A DNA stretch of 64,000 nt, taken from positions 36,180,501-36,244,500 of the forward strand of contig NC_073643.1 of NCBI RefSeq assembly GCF_029407905.1. Direction: 5' to 3'. The position numbers and the translations under genes were made by a program. Positions within the stretch are counted from its first letter, which is position 1. Every line of letters starts with the position of its first letter. Positions 42,736 through 55,315 of this stretch are shown piece by piece. The notes below the pieces were generated by a model. The model ran no database searches, had not been told where the DNA came from, and worked only from the letters and a program-made list of their open reading frames with translations. The DNA is from Bubalus kerabau. Taxonomy: Eukaryota > Chordata > Mammalia > Artiodactyla > Bovidae.

Positions 42736-43589
42736 TCTGACATCTCTTTTCTTTCTTTACATCTCAAGTAGAAAAGGCAGCAAGATTCTTTTCCTCATCA
42801 GAATTTTAGATTATAAGCAAAATGTTAAACCTTCTTTCAAGGAAGGTTATATTAAAATAGACTGTAAATGCTCAGAGTTTAAATCTATAGGGTTTAAAAA
42901 GGCATCAGTACTGAAGAGTATGGTTGTCATTCTTCAAAATGTCACATACAAGATCAAGTCTTCTAACACTACTAGTGTCTTAAAAATATAGTTAAAAGCT
43001 GGAGAAAATTTAATATTCATGAACATTTCCAATGAAGATTAATTTTTTATTGTACTCAATAACCTCAGTAAGCAAAAAAAAAAAAAAAAGTGTTAGTCTA
43101 TAAACTACAAATAATTGCCTTAACTGCATTTGCTTGTGAAGCTTACACTGATTTCATAACCCTAAGTAATTTTAATTCCATGAACTTGATTTTCTTATAC
43201 CTAAGAGGAAATAGCTCAGAATATATGTGTTTTATTCTTTGCTTTCTGTGAGCTTTGTTGTTTTGAATATAAAATCTTGTTTTCCCTTAGGCAATGAAAA
43301 TGTTATTCCTTTTTTTAAAAGTTTTAAATTGTAGGGAAAATGGATGAACACTGAGAATGGACTGGAAACTTGATAACAAAATTAAATATACACTTATTCT
43401 CAATCGAGATAATTCCTTCATTAACTAAGAAAATTATTTTAGTTTTTGTTTTGAAATGAATTGTTTTGTTAAATAACTTCTTAAATTTAATAGAGAAAAA
43501 GGGTTTTTCACTGTCATATTTTTGTGGCCAAATTTAGCTGATGGAAAATAAGAATTAGGGAGGAAATGAGGGAAGAAACAGAATGATTT
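42736..43589. other. AT-rich non-coding, nothing recognised
   Basis: A-run at 43,074-43,089. No gene or named repeat. Confidence 0.4.
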
Positions 43590-43760
43590 GAATACCTGTA
43601 AATTGTCAGTCTTTCCCAGACATTATTCCAGTTAGTCTTCAGGAGAATTCTCAATGGTGGGTTTCACAATTCCTATTTTGCTAAAAATAAGCATACTAAA
43701 ATGTGATCACAAGCTCACTGCTAGGCAGGATTCTGGTTTCAGGTTGTCTGACTCCAAACC
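43590..43760 (-). repeat. MIR SINE
   Basis: 'ccagacattattccagttag', 'ggttgtctgactccaaacctt' give the reverse MIR order. Confidence 0.55.
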
Positions 43761-43819
43761 TTGAGAGCTTTCTATTTCACCATCTTGCATGGAAGAAATA
43801 CATTTTTGTGCACATATTT

Positions 43820-43965
43820 ATTTCCTGCCTGTCTTTACCATTAGACTGTAAACTTGAGAACAGAGACAGAATTTTCCTCACTTACTGCCCTGTTGTCTGC
43901 CCTGTCACACTTCCTGAATCCTGAGTAAGTGCTCAAGAAATATGAATTGAATGAACAAACAAGAA
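43820..43965 (+). mobile_element. L2 LINE 3' end
   Basis: 'agactgtaaacttgagaaca', 'ctgagtaagtgctcaagaaa', 'tgaattgaatgaac' are the L2 terminus in sense. Confidence 0.75.
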
Positions 43966-45116
43966 ATGCTTTAGAAACATAAATAATCATACAGACTTAT
44001 TTAACTTCCTGTATTTCGTAACATTTATTTTTCAGCTACTAATATTTCTTTACTAGAGAGGATGAGTGTAGGCATTTGGTGTTGAGTTCAGGATGAATTT
44101 TAGTGACATATTGAGAGGAATGTGTGACTAGAATTTAAAATAACTATCTTCCTTCTAGATTCTGAGTTTTTAAGATAAAATAGCAAGGTTTGTTACAAAA
44201 TCCCTTATTAAAAAGGTTTACAAATAATATCTGTTGAACCAATCTGTTCTGATAGGATCTTTTCAAGTTAACTCCTAATCAAGTAATTTGCAACAGAATG
44301 GCTTCTCCAAGTGCAACATTCACTACCTGGTACAAAGGTTCTTGAACTTTCTTTGGACAAAATAATGTAACATCGTCTTTGGTGTATTTCAGGCTTACTC
44401 GTTGTATAGTAATTAGCTCAGGGACTTGATGTCTTAGTAAAAGTATGCTTGTTTTGTACTGAGTTACTTTTAAGAAGACTCTTGAAATAACTGGTTCAGT
44501 ATATGCAAGATTAAAATGATCTTAGATTCTCTTATTTTACGAATTATCACCTTAAAGTAAGATTCTCTTACTTTATAAATTATGACCTTAAAGTTCTTCC
44601 ATAAACAGATCTTGTTTTGTGGTCAACAGTATTTTTCTTTCTGAAATTGACAGTCTTTTTTTTTTTTTCCTGAGAACTGTTTTTATTTTATGCTTAATGC
44701 AACCAGTGGAAAGAGTGCTGAATTTTGAATATGATATCCTAAATTTACATTTTAGTGTCTCAATTTGACATAAATTAGCTTTGCAGTGGTATAATATTTT
44801 ATATAATTGTACACAGGGAAAACTAAAAGAATTTTGTTAAAACCATGCCTCACAGTGTGTTGAGGAGAGTAAGTTAATTTTATTCTGTACCTTATAAGTG
44901 AGATCTTATTAATACTGTTCACTTTGTATTTTTAATACACACTGATATTTTCTCATTTTTCCTTTTAGTTCTAGATTGGAACATTGAAAATGACAGTTTT
45001 CGACCCTAATTGTGTTACTTTTGCAGATTTTTATTCATCTCAACCACCATAAAGACAATATAGAATCATTGTAATCTACTCTATAATCCATTTTATAAAT
45101 GAGTATAAACCACTAG
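43966..45116. other. AT-rich non-coding, nothing recognised
   Basis: A local near-duplication, 'gattctcttattttacgaattatcaccttaaag' type, occurs twice around 44,524-44,592. T-run at 44,655-44,668. Confidence 0.4.
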
Positions 45117-45321
45117 TATTAATGAACCCGCCTGCCAGTGCAGGAGACATAAGCGTTGCATATTCAATCCCTGGGTCAGGAAGATACCTAGAGGAGGGCA
45201 CGGCAACCCATTCCAGTATTCTTGCCTGGAGAATCCCATGCACAGAGGAGCCTGGCGGGCTGCAGTCCATATTGTTGCACAGAGTCAGACACTACTAATG
45301 AATTGACTTAGTACACAAGCA
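45117..45321 (+). mobile_element. Bov-tA SINE, 5'-shortened
   Basis: Lacks the first ~25 bases of the tRNA-derived part; from 'aatgaacccgcctgcc' to 'ttagtacacaagcac'. Confidence 0.9.
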
Positions 45322-46235
45322 CAGTCCACTTTTTAAAATTCCTGTTCAAGCTTTAGAATTTTAGAGATGTTGCCTTGATCTTAAATGTTAATCTTTCTGT
45401 CAGTTTTCTATTTTTGCAAGGTCTTTATCTTTTTCCTTACATAAAAATAATTCATCTGTGTTGCTCTCCTTTTTTCAACTTAATTCAGGATATTTTATGT
45501 TCTAGATCAATTTTGGAATCATTACGGAATGATGTTCTTGTCACTACTTTCAATATTATTTTCATTAAATATTATTCTTTGCTGCCTTTTTAGCTTATCT
45601 GTTATTCCCAGTTGTGTATGTGACACATCTCATTATTTGGGATGACAAGATACTACTGGTTAGAAACTTTCCTACCACATAAAGCATATGTGTGTGTGTT
45701 TGTTTGTTCCATTCCATAGATGGTGGTGGGACAGTGTAAGAAATTCCTTCCTTCTTTTCTTATCTTACCAAATAAGATAGAGCATATCACACTCACCAGG
45801 CCCTGTGCAAGAGCTAACGATCAAAGATGAATAATATACCTTCAGTCTTGGTTTCCCAAACATCTTGCAGTTAGTATTTTACAGACCTTCAGAAATGCAT
45901 GTAAGAAGGAGGCAAGTAATAAGAACTGTAACAAAAAGGCCTTGAAGTAGCTCTGGGGACAGAGGGAGACAAAGGACCAACCCTGTTGACTGTAGCCATG
46001 GAAGAGCTCAGGGAGATAAAAAGCCAGGCTTTGCTTTAAGAAAGCAAAGGATTCTACCAGATGGAGAGGTGGGGAAGAACATTCTGGGGAGGGCTTTGCC
46101 AGTGGCAGCTCTGAACCTTGAAGGTCACATGTGTTAGAAAGCCTGGGCCCCGCTCAAAGACTTCACCAGTTCCTACGTGCTGAGCCTCAGTGGCCTTGTC
46201 AGTGGGTGGATTAAATGAAATATACGCCAAACTCT
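45322..46235. other. Non-coding with a weak MIR fragment
   Basis: 'tgagcctcagtggccttgtc' to 'ggattaaatgaaatata' (46,180-46,225) resembles the MIR core. Nothing else named. Confidence 0.4.
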
Positions 46236-46490
46236 GGACTTCCCTGGTAGCTCAGTTGGTAAGGAATCTTCCCGCAATGCAGGAGACTCCAGTTCAATTC
46301 CTGAGTTGAGAAGATCTGCTAGGGAAGGGATAGGCTACTCACTCCAGTATTCTTGGGCTTCCCTGATGGCTCAGCTGGTAAAGAATCTGCCTGCAATGTG
46401 GGAGACCTGGGTTCAATCCGTGGGTTGAGAAGATCCCCTGGAGAAGGGAAAGGGTACCCACTCCAGTATTCTGGCCTGGAGAATTCAGGT
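46236..46490 (+). mobile_element. Dimeric Bov-tA SINE, 3'-shortened
   Basis: Two tRNA-derived units (from 'ggacttccctggtagctcag' and 'gcttccctgatggctcagc'); the tail unit is cut at 'ctggagaattcaggttgg'. Confidence 0.92.
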
Positions 46491-47471
46491 TGGTGGGACT
46501 GCATATGGTGGTGACATGGGTCACCATATATCCCAGGAGGGACTGACTTTGGAGGAATAGCTGTTGAGTGGTCTCTGAGGCCTTGGAGACCTCATCCCAG
46601 TTCTAAACTAAGACACAGGATGCCTGCCTCCAAAAGGACCATGACACAAGGGCAAAGGAGCCCAGCTTGACCAGTGCCCAGGAGAGAAGATCAGAATTTG
46701 ACCTGCTCTCCTGTGCTTTGCCAGCCCAGTTAAAAGTAGCTCTCTAGAGCTTAATCTCAAACAAGTAAAGCTAGAGCTAGGTGTCATTGTAAGAATTTTT
46801 GAAAATATGACTTTTTTTGCACTCTTAAGTAACATAATATGATGTACACATGCATCTGAAGAGTGAAAGAATGAAGAGGTGACTGCATCCTGTTCCTCCC
46901 TCTACTCATATCTACCCTACCTTTCCTTTATGACCAAGTCCCCTGAAAGAGCATTGCACACCACTCATGATCTGTAGAAGAAGCAAGGGTCCCAGCAGGA
47001 AATAGAAGGCACACTGCAATTGAGGGCAATTCAAGAAGGGTTAATAAAAGGACTATTTATAAACATGTGGGCAGGGTGGAAGGAAATCACAAGGAATAGT
47101 GTGGTCCCCTGAAGATGGTACCAGCTGAATCATCAGAAACTTGAGTTGGCATATTTTAGAGTTGTAAAAAAAAAAAATTACTTAAAAACTACTGCAGGTT
47201 GCTGTTTCTGTGGCATGCGACATGAAAAATTCATGTATCTCCTTTTTAAGTTTAGGATCTTGTTAATTTGATGTGTTAAGATAGTGGTGTGTGTGTGTGT
47301 GATGGAAGATTTTCTTTGTAAGGATATACCTTATGTTTTATTCCTACATTATTTTTTCCTCTGTATTTAGTTGAGACAAATAATTGACAGTAATTTAAAG
47401 GGAAGGCTAATTAATGCAATCCAAATATAACTACTCAGTTTGGGGTTTAAGAAGATTTAGTGGGAGATGAG
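46491..47471. other. Non-coding; possible old repeat and (TG)n
   Basis: 46,985-47,130 ('gggtcccagcaggaaatagaa', 'ggactatttataaacatgtggg') resembles an old eutherian repeat I cannot name. (TG)7-8 at 47,287-47,301. Confidence 0.4.
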
Positions 47472-47677
47472 GGCTTCCCACATGGCTCAGTAGTAAAGAA
47501 TCCACCTGCCAATGCAGGAGATATGGGTTCGATTCCTGGATCAAGAAAATCTCCTGGAGAAAGAAATGGCAGCCCACTTCAGAATTCTTGCCTGGGAAAT
47601 CCCATGGACAGAGGAGAGTGGCCCGGTACAGTCCATAAGGTTGCCAAGAGTCAGGCACGACTAAGCACGCATGCAGT
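47472..47677 (+). mobile_element. Bov-tA SINE
   Basis: From 'gcttcccacatggctcagtag' with B box 'ggttcgattcc' to 'cacgactaagcacgcatg'. Confidence 0.92.
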
Positions 47678-48374
47678 GGAAAGTAACTTGACACACTGAA
47701 ATATTTAAAGTATAAGGCAAACAAGCCAAGACTGTGCTTTTTTTCTTTTTCCTTGATATGTCCAAGTTTTTCTTACTCCACTTCCTGTCTGGTAAATTTC
47801 TGTAGCTGATTAAGCCTACAGTTTGTTGTATCTCCTGTAACTCAGTGGTCTTTTCTCTCAACTCTTATAAGGCAATTTGCCTTCTGAAACACTTTTACCT
47901 TGTTTTGTTCTATTTTATTTGTTTATTCTCTTCCATGGGTTGTCCTCATCTTTAAGATCATGTCTTCAGTTTTATCTTCTTTGATCATCCTCTTTCTTAT
48001 TGATCTTATCTTTCATTAATGTGATGCATTTGGGGATGATACAGATAATTAAGTGTTAAAAACAAAGTCATTGATTTAGTGCTGGAACATTAATAGAAGA
48101 GGAGCCAAAAATTTAACTTGATTTCAACTTTAGGGTCTCAACTATGTCAATGAGTAAATTGTACATCATGAAGTTCAAAGGGTTTTGTGAATGTAAGCAG
48201 TGCAGTACCAGGTGGAGCTGCAAGTGATGCAAAGAAGATAGTGAGAGGGTCACCTCTTAGAGGTTGGGATTTTGGTCCTATGGCAACTTCTGTATGGAGC
48301 CCTGTCTGGATTTTCATGGGTACTAGTAGTCACCTTGTCCATAAATTGCTTTGACCTTCCTTCACCTGTTTAAA
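47678..48374. other. Non-coding, nothing recognised
   Basis: Unique-looking DNA. Confidence 0.4.
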
Positions 48375-49316
48375 GAGATTTAGGCAGATTCTGGTTCAAT
48401 ACTGGGAAAGGAGTATGTCAAGGCAGTATATTGTCACCCTGCTTATTTAACTTATATGCAGGGTACATCATATGAAATGCCAGGCTGGATGAAGCGTAAG
48501 CTGGAATCAAGATTGCTGGAGAAATATCAGTAACCTCAGATATGTAGATGACACCACTCTTATGGCAGAAAGCGAAGAGGAACTAAAGAGCTTCTTGATG
48601 AAGGTGAAAAAGGAGAGTGAAAAAGCTGGCTTAAAACTCAACATTCAAAACATGAAGATCATGGTATCTGGTCCTATCACTTCATGCCAAATAGATGGGG
48701 AAACAACAGAAACAATGACAGACTTTATCTTCTTGTACTCCAAAATCACTGCGGACAGTGACTGCAGCTGTGAAATTAAAAGACACTTGCTTCTTGGAAG
48801 AAAAGCTGTCACAAACCATGACAGAGTATTAAAAAGCAGAGATACTACTATGCTGACAAAGGTCGGTGTGGTCAAAGCTATGGTTTTTCCAGTAGTCATG
48901 TATGGATGTGAGAGTTGGACCATAAAGAAGGCTGAACACCAAAGAATTGATACTTTCTAACTGTGGTGTTGGAGAGGACTCTGAGAGTCTCTTGGACTGC
49001 AAGGAGATCAAACCAGTCAATCCTAAAGGAAATCAATCCTGACTGTTCATGGGAAGGACTGATGCTGAAGCTGAAGTTCCAGTACTTTGGCCACCTGATG
49101 CGAAGAACTGACTCATTTGAAAAAACCCTGATGATGGGAAAGATTGAAGGCAGGAGGAGAAGTGGACAACAGAGGATGAGATGGTTAGATGGCATTACTG
49201 ACTCAGTGGACATAAGTGTGTGCAAACTCCAGGAGATGGTAAAGGACAAGGAAGCCTGGTGTGGTGCAGTCCACACGGTTGCAAAGAGTCAGACATGACT
49301 AAGCAACTAAACAATT
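48375..49316 (+). mobile_element. BovB LINE, old copy
   Basis: Sense BovB from 'ttctggttcaatactgggaaaggagtatg' (WFQIGKG region) to 'gactaagcaactaaacaattac'. More diverged than the other copies, and its tail is 'acaattacaacaaca' instead of (CTGAA)n or (GATCT)n. Confidence 0.92.
48562..49298 (+). pseudogene. BovB reverse transcriptase relic
   Basis: Frames 48,562-48,960 (MAESEEELKSFLMKVKKESE) and 48,963-49,298 (GVLDGITDS-like C-terminal region) are separated by a stop and frame change at about 48,960. The catalytic box is lost: 'agatatgtagatgac' reads Arg-Tyr-Val-Asp-Asp in a disrupted frame upstream. Confidence 0.85.
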
Positions 49317-49454
49317 ACAACAACAGGCAGGCTCTAGCATTTGGACAAAATGATCTCTCATGACCTTTTAACCTTAAATTCTATGGCACAAACTCACAAT
49401 TAGGATATGGTGCCCTCGTTTCACATTCTTGTACTTGAACTACCTAATTTTAAG

Positions 49455-49760
49455 ACTAAATAATTTTACAATTTGAAAATGTGACACATACCCAAAGGCA
49501 TTTCTCCATGGATGTACACTACAGTGTTGTTTGTAAGAAGAAAAGACCTAAAACTGTCTCTGTGTCCATCAGTAGAAGACTGATACTGTTCATAATTCAA
49601 ACTGAAAAATGTTATGCAATTATTATTATAAATGTGTTGTGATGCCACGTAAATATCTTCAAGATCTGTTAAATGGGAAAATTAAAAATTGGTAACCAGT
49701 TAAAGTATGATCCCACTTAAGTGGGAAAAAGAGAAGATCTTTCTTACTTAAGTTCATGTA
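49455..49760 (+). mobile_element. Ancient L1 3' relic
   Basis: 'cccaaaggcatttctccatgg', 'gtgttgtttgtaagaagaaa', 'atgatcccacttaagtgg' fit the degenerate end of an L1M. Confidence 0.5.
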
Positions 49761-49943
49761 TGCATACAGGTGAACTGGGGTTTGGAGTGGTCCTTAAAAT
49801 TGCATGCGTTTTCATTGGTTGCATGTGTTACTTTATTGTTTATTAGTGTGTGATGAAGGTTTCCTTTCTGTTTCCTTGATCATAATTGAACTCTTTTATG
49901 TAAAAAAAAAAATTGGGGAGGATCTTATTCACATAAAGTTGCT

Positions 49944-50805
49944 CATCAGATCAGATCAGATCAGTCATTCAGTCGTGTCCAACTCTTTGTGACCCCATGA
50001 ATTGCAGCACGCCAGGCCTCCCTGTCTATCACCAACTCCCGGAGTTCACTCAGACTCACGTCCATTGAGTCAGTGATGCCATCCAGCCATCTCATCCTCT
50101 GTCGTCCCCTTCTCCTCTTGCCCCCAGTCCCTCCCAGCATCAGAGTCCTTTCAAATGAGTCAACTCTTCGCATGAGGTAGCCAAAGTACTGGAGTTTCAG
50201 CTTTAGCATCATTCCTTCCAAAGAAATCCCAGGGCTGATCTCCTTGCAGTCCAAGGGACTCTCAAGAGTCTTCTCCAACACCACAGTTCAAAAGCATCAA
50301 TTCTTCAGTGCTCAGCCTTCTTCATAGTCCAACTCTCACATCCATACATGACCACAGGAAAAACCATAGCCTTGACCAGACAAACCTTTGTTGGCAAAGT
50401 AATGTCTCTGCTTTTGAATATGCTATCTAGGTTGGTCCTAACTTTCCTTCCAAGGAGTAAGCGTCTTTTAATTTCATGGCTGCAGTCACCATCTGCAGTG
50501 ATTTTGGAGCCCAGAAAAATAAAGTCTGACACTGTTTCCACTGTTTCCCCATCTATTTCCCATGAAGTGGTGGGACCAGATGCCATGATCTTCGTTTTCT
50601 GAATGTTGAGCTTTAAGCCAACTTTTTCACTCTCCACTTTCACCTTCATCAAGAGGCTTTTTAGTTCCTCTTCACTTTCTGCCATAAGGGTGGTGTCATC
50701 TGCATATCTGAGGTGATTGATATTTCTCCCGGCAATCTTGATTCCAGCTTGTGTTTCTTCCAGTCCAGCGTTTCTCATGATGTACTCTGCATATAAGTTG
50801 AATAG
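49944..50805 (-). mobile_element. BovB LINE, 0.86-kb 3' portion
   Basis: Antisense copy with a (GATCT)n tail (cagatcagatcagatcag at 49,948-49,965). It encodes from 'ALEETQAGIKIAGRNINHL' and the Y-A-D-D box to the C-terminal end. Confidence 0.94.
49961..50778 (-). pseudogene. BovB reverse transcriptase, C-terminal part
   Basis: Two frames, 50,305-50,778 (RYADDTTLMAESEEELKSLL) and 49,961-50,284 (LEGMMLKLKLQYFGYLMRR), separated where the NQSIL segment is missing about 50,245-50,300. Truncated at the N side. Confidence 0.88.
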
Positions 50806-51345
50806 TATTCCTTAATTATTCTCTATTGTCTGTTGAATCAGTAGTAATATTTCCCCTTTCCTTCCTGATATTGGTTAAGTTGTGTCTTCTCTCCTGTTTG
50901 CCCTTATAGCTTTGCAGATTATACTGATCTTTTCAAAGAAGCAACTTTTGGTTTCATTTTTTTCCCCCTATGTTGTTTCTCTGTTTCTAGTTTTATCAAT
51001 TTCTGGCCTTACCTTTATTATTTTCTTTATCTATTTTGGGTTTAATTTACTCTTTTTCTGGTTTGCTAAGATGGACACTTAGAGTGTCAATTTGAGGCCT
51101 TTGTTTCTTTTTTCAACCACAAATAGTTTTGTATCTTTATTATATTAGTGCCTTTCTCATATAGATAATTAATAGCCATAGTAAGAGTAGATATGCTTAG
51201 CCTTTGTTTCTTTTTAAATGTATTATTTACTTTTGTTGAGATATAATTGACATATAAATTAGTCTCATGAGTACAATATGATGATTTGATACATGATCAC
51301 CACAGTAAGTCCTTGAAAATAATCTAATGGCTTTTCCTTTAGATT
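50806..51345 (-). mobile_element. Old L1, antisense fragments
   Basis: 50,880-51,060 ('caaagaagcaacttttggttt', 'ccttacctttattattttc') is antisense L1 ORF2. 51,216-51,345 ('gttgagatataattgacata', 'gatcaccacagtaagtcc') is an antisense L1 3' end. The part between is lost or unrecognisable. Confidence 0.6.
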
Positions 51346-51985
51346 ATTTTCCTTCCTTTCTATTTCCTTCCATCTCCTAACAATCCAGGCCACAGAGTAG
51401 ATCAGTTAAGTAGGGCAGAGCAGGGTAGGCCTTGCGTGGGGGAGTGGCCTGGTATGGGATCTTCGAGACCAAGCAGGGCAGGCATGGGGAACCCAAACTG
51501 GTTGATAAGGGCATCCGTGAAGTTGAAAGGCCTGTCACAGTGTGCAAATGGAGTGAGGAGAGATTCTTGCCAAGAGTCTGCCTGGTATCAGAGCCCATGC
51601 AGGAGAGGGGATGGCTCCCATCAGAAGCAAGAGCCCACATGTGGTGAGTAAAGTATCCATACATGGGTAGCCTGGCCCATGAAGTCAGAGCCCAAACTGG
51701 TAAAAATGGCTTCCATATAAGAGTGTGGCCCAGACAAAGCCCAGGTGGGTTGAGGAAGGCATCACCAAATGGGAGGGATGAGGCGGTGATGGGAAATTGA
51801 TGACACAGAGGGAAGAGGAAATCTGTTTTCTTGCTGTCAGAGAAGGAAAATAAAGCTATGGAGACAGAGACAAGACCAGAATGAATCCTGTGATGTGGGG
51901 TTGAAATTAAATGTTTTGGTGTTAATTCATATTTTCAATATATAGATTGATATGAAAATCAGTATATATACACATTCATGAATGC
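51346..51985. other. GC-richer unclassified segment
   Basis: 51,390-51,800 has higher G content and loosely repeated words (agcccaaactggt / acccaaactggttgat; ggcatcc / ggcatcac). It may be an LTR or satellite-derived piece; no family recognised, no credible gene. Confidence 0.35.
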
Positions 51986-52198
51986 GGGCTTCCAGGGTTG
52001 CTCAGTGGTAAAGAATCCACCTCACAAACATGAGACATGGGTTTGATCCCTGGGTCAGGAAGACCCCCTAGAGAGGGAAATGGAAACCCAATCCAGTGTT
52101 TTTGCCTGGGAAATCCATGGACAGAGGAGCCTGGCAAGCTGTAGTCCATGGGGTTGCAAAGAGTCAGACATGACTTAACAACTAAATGACAACAACAA
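51986..52198 (+). mobile_element. Bov-tA SINE
   Basis: From 'gggcttccagggttgctcag' to 'aacaactaaatgacaacaac'; moderately diverged. Confidence 0.9.
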
Positions 52199-52219
52199 AA
52201 ATTAATCAATATAGATAGA

Positions 52220-52439
52220 TGGAGGAGCCTGGTGGGCTACAGTCCATGGGGTCGCTAAGAGTCGGACACGACTGAGCGACTTCACTTTCACTTTTCACTT
52301 TCATGCATTGGAGAAGGAAATGGCAACCCACTCCAGTGTTCTTGCCTGGAGAATCCCAGAGATGGGGGAGCCTGGTGGGCTGCCATCTATGGGGTCGCAC
52401 AGAGTCGGACATGACTGAAGTGACTTAGCAGCAGCAGCA
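52220..52439 (+). mobile_element. BOV-A2 SINE, 5'-truncated
   Basis: Begins inside the first unit at 'ggaggagcctggtgggctac' and ends in (AGC)n. Confidence 0.93.
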
Positions 52440-53237
52440 AATATACATAGATTTTATATATGGATGGTTGTACATATGTGTGTGTATAAATATATGCATA
52501 CATACACATACTGATAAACATGCAAATTTATATAGGTGTATGTACATGTCTCTGTATGTGTACTTGGGGAGGTATATTTTTTTCAGCTCTGTCTACTAAC
52601 AGAATTTGTACCAGTACAATTACAGTAGCAATCAGCACAGCTGGCATCCAAATCTTGGCTGCTCAAAATCATTCTCCACTAAAAAAGATTAAGGGTTCTT
52701 TTAGCAATGGCTGATTTCAGGGCTGGAACAGGCAAAGGAGAAGATGAATCTGAATATCTTGTGTGAGAAAACGAGGAAGCGCTCAAAGAACCATGGGGCT
52801 GTGTCAGCTCAAAGACACTCCTTTTGTGTAAATATGGGACAGTATGAACATCAAAATAGATGAGGATAGAGTATAACGCATTAAATAAAAATAGAAACCC
52901 CATTATCATATGATACAAGTAAATGAATGAATAAATAGAAAGTTTGATGAAGAATTAGGTATTTGCATGGTTTCAAAGTACCCCCTCCCAAATACTTATA
53001 ATTTACAAAGGTGGACCAAATAACTTTACAGTGGAGAAACTTGGCAGAGGCCAGCTTATCCAGGGAATCAAAATGAGTAGCATTAAGAATGGGACAGATA
53101 GAAACCATCTGACATCTGATTGGATGCAGTGAAAACAGCACTCCATTCCCCCTCTGTCCATCAAGCTGAAGATTCATTAATTAGAGTCTAATCACGAGGA
53201 AACATCAAACACAAGTTGAAGGAGAGTCTACAAAATA
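52440..53237. other. Non-coding, nothing recognised
   Basis: Short TA/TG-rich stretch at 52,440-52,560; otherwise unique-looking. Confidence 0.4.
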
Positions 53238-54129
53238 CAATAGACCCCCCCATTCATGTTTTCTCTTTCAGAGTTTGTTATTCATGATTAACCACAGCCT
53301 GAAAATAGTTAATGGGGGATTCCAGAAATAAACATCTTATGTAAGTTTTACATTGCACGCTGTCCTGGGTACCGTACTGAAATCTCTCACAGTCTCACTC
53401 CATTTTGTCCTGAATGGTCCTTTGTCCAGCATGTCTGCCTGTTAGTCACTTAGTAACCATTTCAGTTATCAGATCAAGTGTTGCAGTATGACAGTGCTTA
53501 TGTGTAAGTCACTCTTGCTGCTGCTAAGTCGCTTCAGTCATGTCCGACTCTGTGCGACCCCATAGACAGCAGCCCACTAGGCTCTCCTGTCCTTGGGATT
53601 CTCCAAATAAGAATACTGGAATGGGTTGCCATTTCCTTCTCCAATACAGGAAAGTGAAAAGTGAAAGAGATGTCGCTCAGTCATGTCCAACTCTTAGCGA
53701 CCCCGTGGACTGCAGCCCACCAGGCTCCTCCGTCCATGGGATTTTCCAGGCAAGAGTACTGGAGTGGGGTGCCATTGCCTTCTCCGCTATACATAATAAT
53801 AAATGGCCCCAAAGGGCAAGACCAATGATGCTGGCAGTTCAGATGTGCCAAAGAGAAACCATAAAGTACTTCCTTTAAGTGAAAAGGTAAAAGTTCTCAA
53901 CTTAATAAGAAAAAAAATCATATGTTGAAGTTGCTTCTGCAGTAAGAATGAACGTGTGAAAAAGGAAAAAGAAATACTAGTTTTGCTGTCGTACCTCAAA
54001 CTGCAAAAGTTAAGGCCACAGCGCACAACGAGTACTTAGATAAGATGGAAAAAGGCAGTAAATTTGGACTACAAGGTATTTTGATAGACACAGAGTCCAC
54101 ATTCAAGTAACTCTTATTACAATATATTG
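53238..54129 (+). mobile_element. Tigger (TcMar) DNA transposon, 5' part, split by BOV-A2
   Basis: Starts with a Tigger-like terminal repeat ('caatagacccccccattcatg'), then 'gaaataaacatcttatgtaag', 'ttagtcacttagtaaccatttc'. After the SINE a transposase start at 53,803 reads MAPKGKTNDAGSSDVPKRN then PLSEKVKVLNLIRKK, a CENP-B-like DNA-binding start, followed by stops. The remainder of the transposase and the 3' terminal repeat are missing. Confidence 0.75.
53517..53786 (-). mobile_element. BOV-A2 SINE inside Tigger
   Basis: Reverse copy from 'gctgctgctaagtcgcttcag' to 'ccattgccttctccg'; no clear target-site duplication. Confidence 0.95.
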
Positions 54130-54240
54130 TTATGAGTGTGTGCTCAGTGATGTCCGACTCTTTGCAGCCCAATGGACTGTAGCCCACCAGGCTCCTCTGT
54201 CCATGGAATTTTCCAGGCAAGAGTACTGGAGCAGGTCTCC
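54130..54240 (-). mobile_element. Bov-tA fragment
   Basis: Only the 3' unit, 'gtgtgctcagtgatgtccgac' to 'caagagtactggagcagg'. Confidence 0.85.
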
Positions 54241-54784
54241 AGCCAGTAATGTCAGCTAGAGGTTTGCCTTGACTAGGGAGTAAAGTGGTGTAAACAAAAG
54301 TATATTCCATTATCCAGAGTCAACCAAAGGCCACCCCAAATCTTCAGGTGCTGTACTCTGTATTCAGTCTAGGGGTCGTTTTACATTAACTGATTATCCC
54401 AGAGTACAAACTGAAATAGAAGAGGAATGCATTAAATTATAGAATGTTCTTCTTTACTTTCTCCAAACTGTTTTATCTTCAGCACATTTTACTGGACTTT
54501 TTAATCACTGCAGTTTTTAACATAACTGAAAGAGTTTGTAGAAAACCTCGTTCTATAATCATGAACTAATGACTCATAATTAGAATATCATTTGTGAAAA
54601 TTATTACTTTAGATAATAAGGTTACATGTATCTGAGTGAAACTGAGAGGTAAATCAGAACAAAAAAGTTAATCACTACATTGATCTTAAACCTTAAAATC
54701 ATCAGATAACACATTTTTGCATTATAGAAACTGTTTTAGCTCCTCAATATAAAAATGCTCTCTAGAACAAGAGAGGGCTGTAGA
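54241..54784. other. Non-coding, nothing recognised
   Basis: May include more Tigger-derived sequence, but too diverged to say. Confidence 0.35.
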
Positions 54785-55034
54785 ATGGCACCCCACTCCA
54801 GTACTCTTGCCTGGAAAATCCCATGGACGGAGGAGCCTGGTAGGCTGCAGTCCATGGGGTCGCTAAGAGTCGGACACAACTGAGCAACTTCACTTTCACT
54901 TTTCACTTTCATGCATTGGAGAAGGAAATGGCAACCCACTCCAGTGTTCTTGCCTGGAGAATCCCAGGGACAGGGGAGCCTGGTGGGCTGCCATCTATGG
55001 GGTCGCACAGAGTCAGACACAACTGAAGTGACTT
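54785..55034 (+). mobile_element. BOV-A2 SINE
   Basis: From 'aatggcaccccactccagtac' to 'cacaactgaagtgacttac'; lacks the first ~12 bases and the (AGC)n tail. Confidence 0.93.
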
Positions 55035-55315
55035 ACGTTACCTTGAGATCAGTGCTGAGCCAATTCTGAGTCAGGTATCATAGTCTGAATGGGCTCTTTA
55101 CGCTGAGGGCCTGAATTCTGAACGTGGAACAGGGCAGGGAAGATCACCTGGGAGACCAGGGCACTGGTGTGACAGCCTTCCTACTGGTTTCAACAACAGG
55201 TCAGTATGGAGCTCAGATTCTCATGGGGGTGTGCTTCTTAAAATTACCTGCAGCATAAATGAAAAGGAGGCTTATTTTTAAATAATATCCAAAGAAGAAT
55301 GAAAATATGGTGTTT

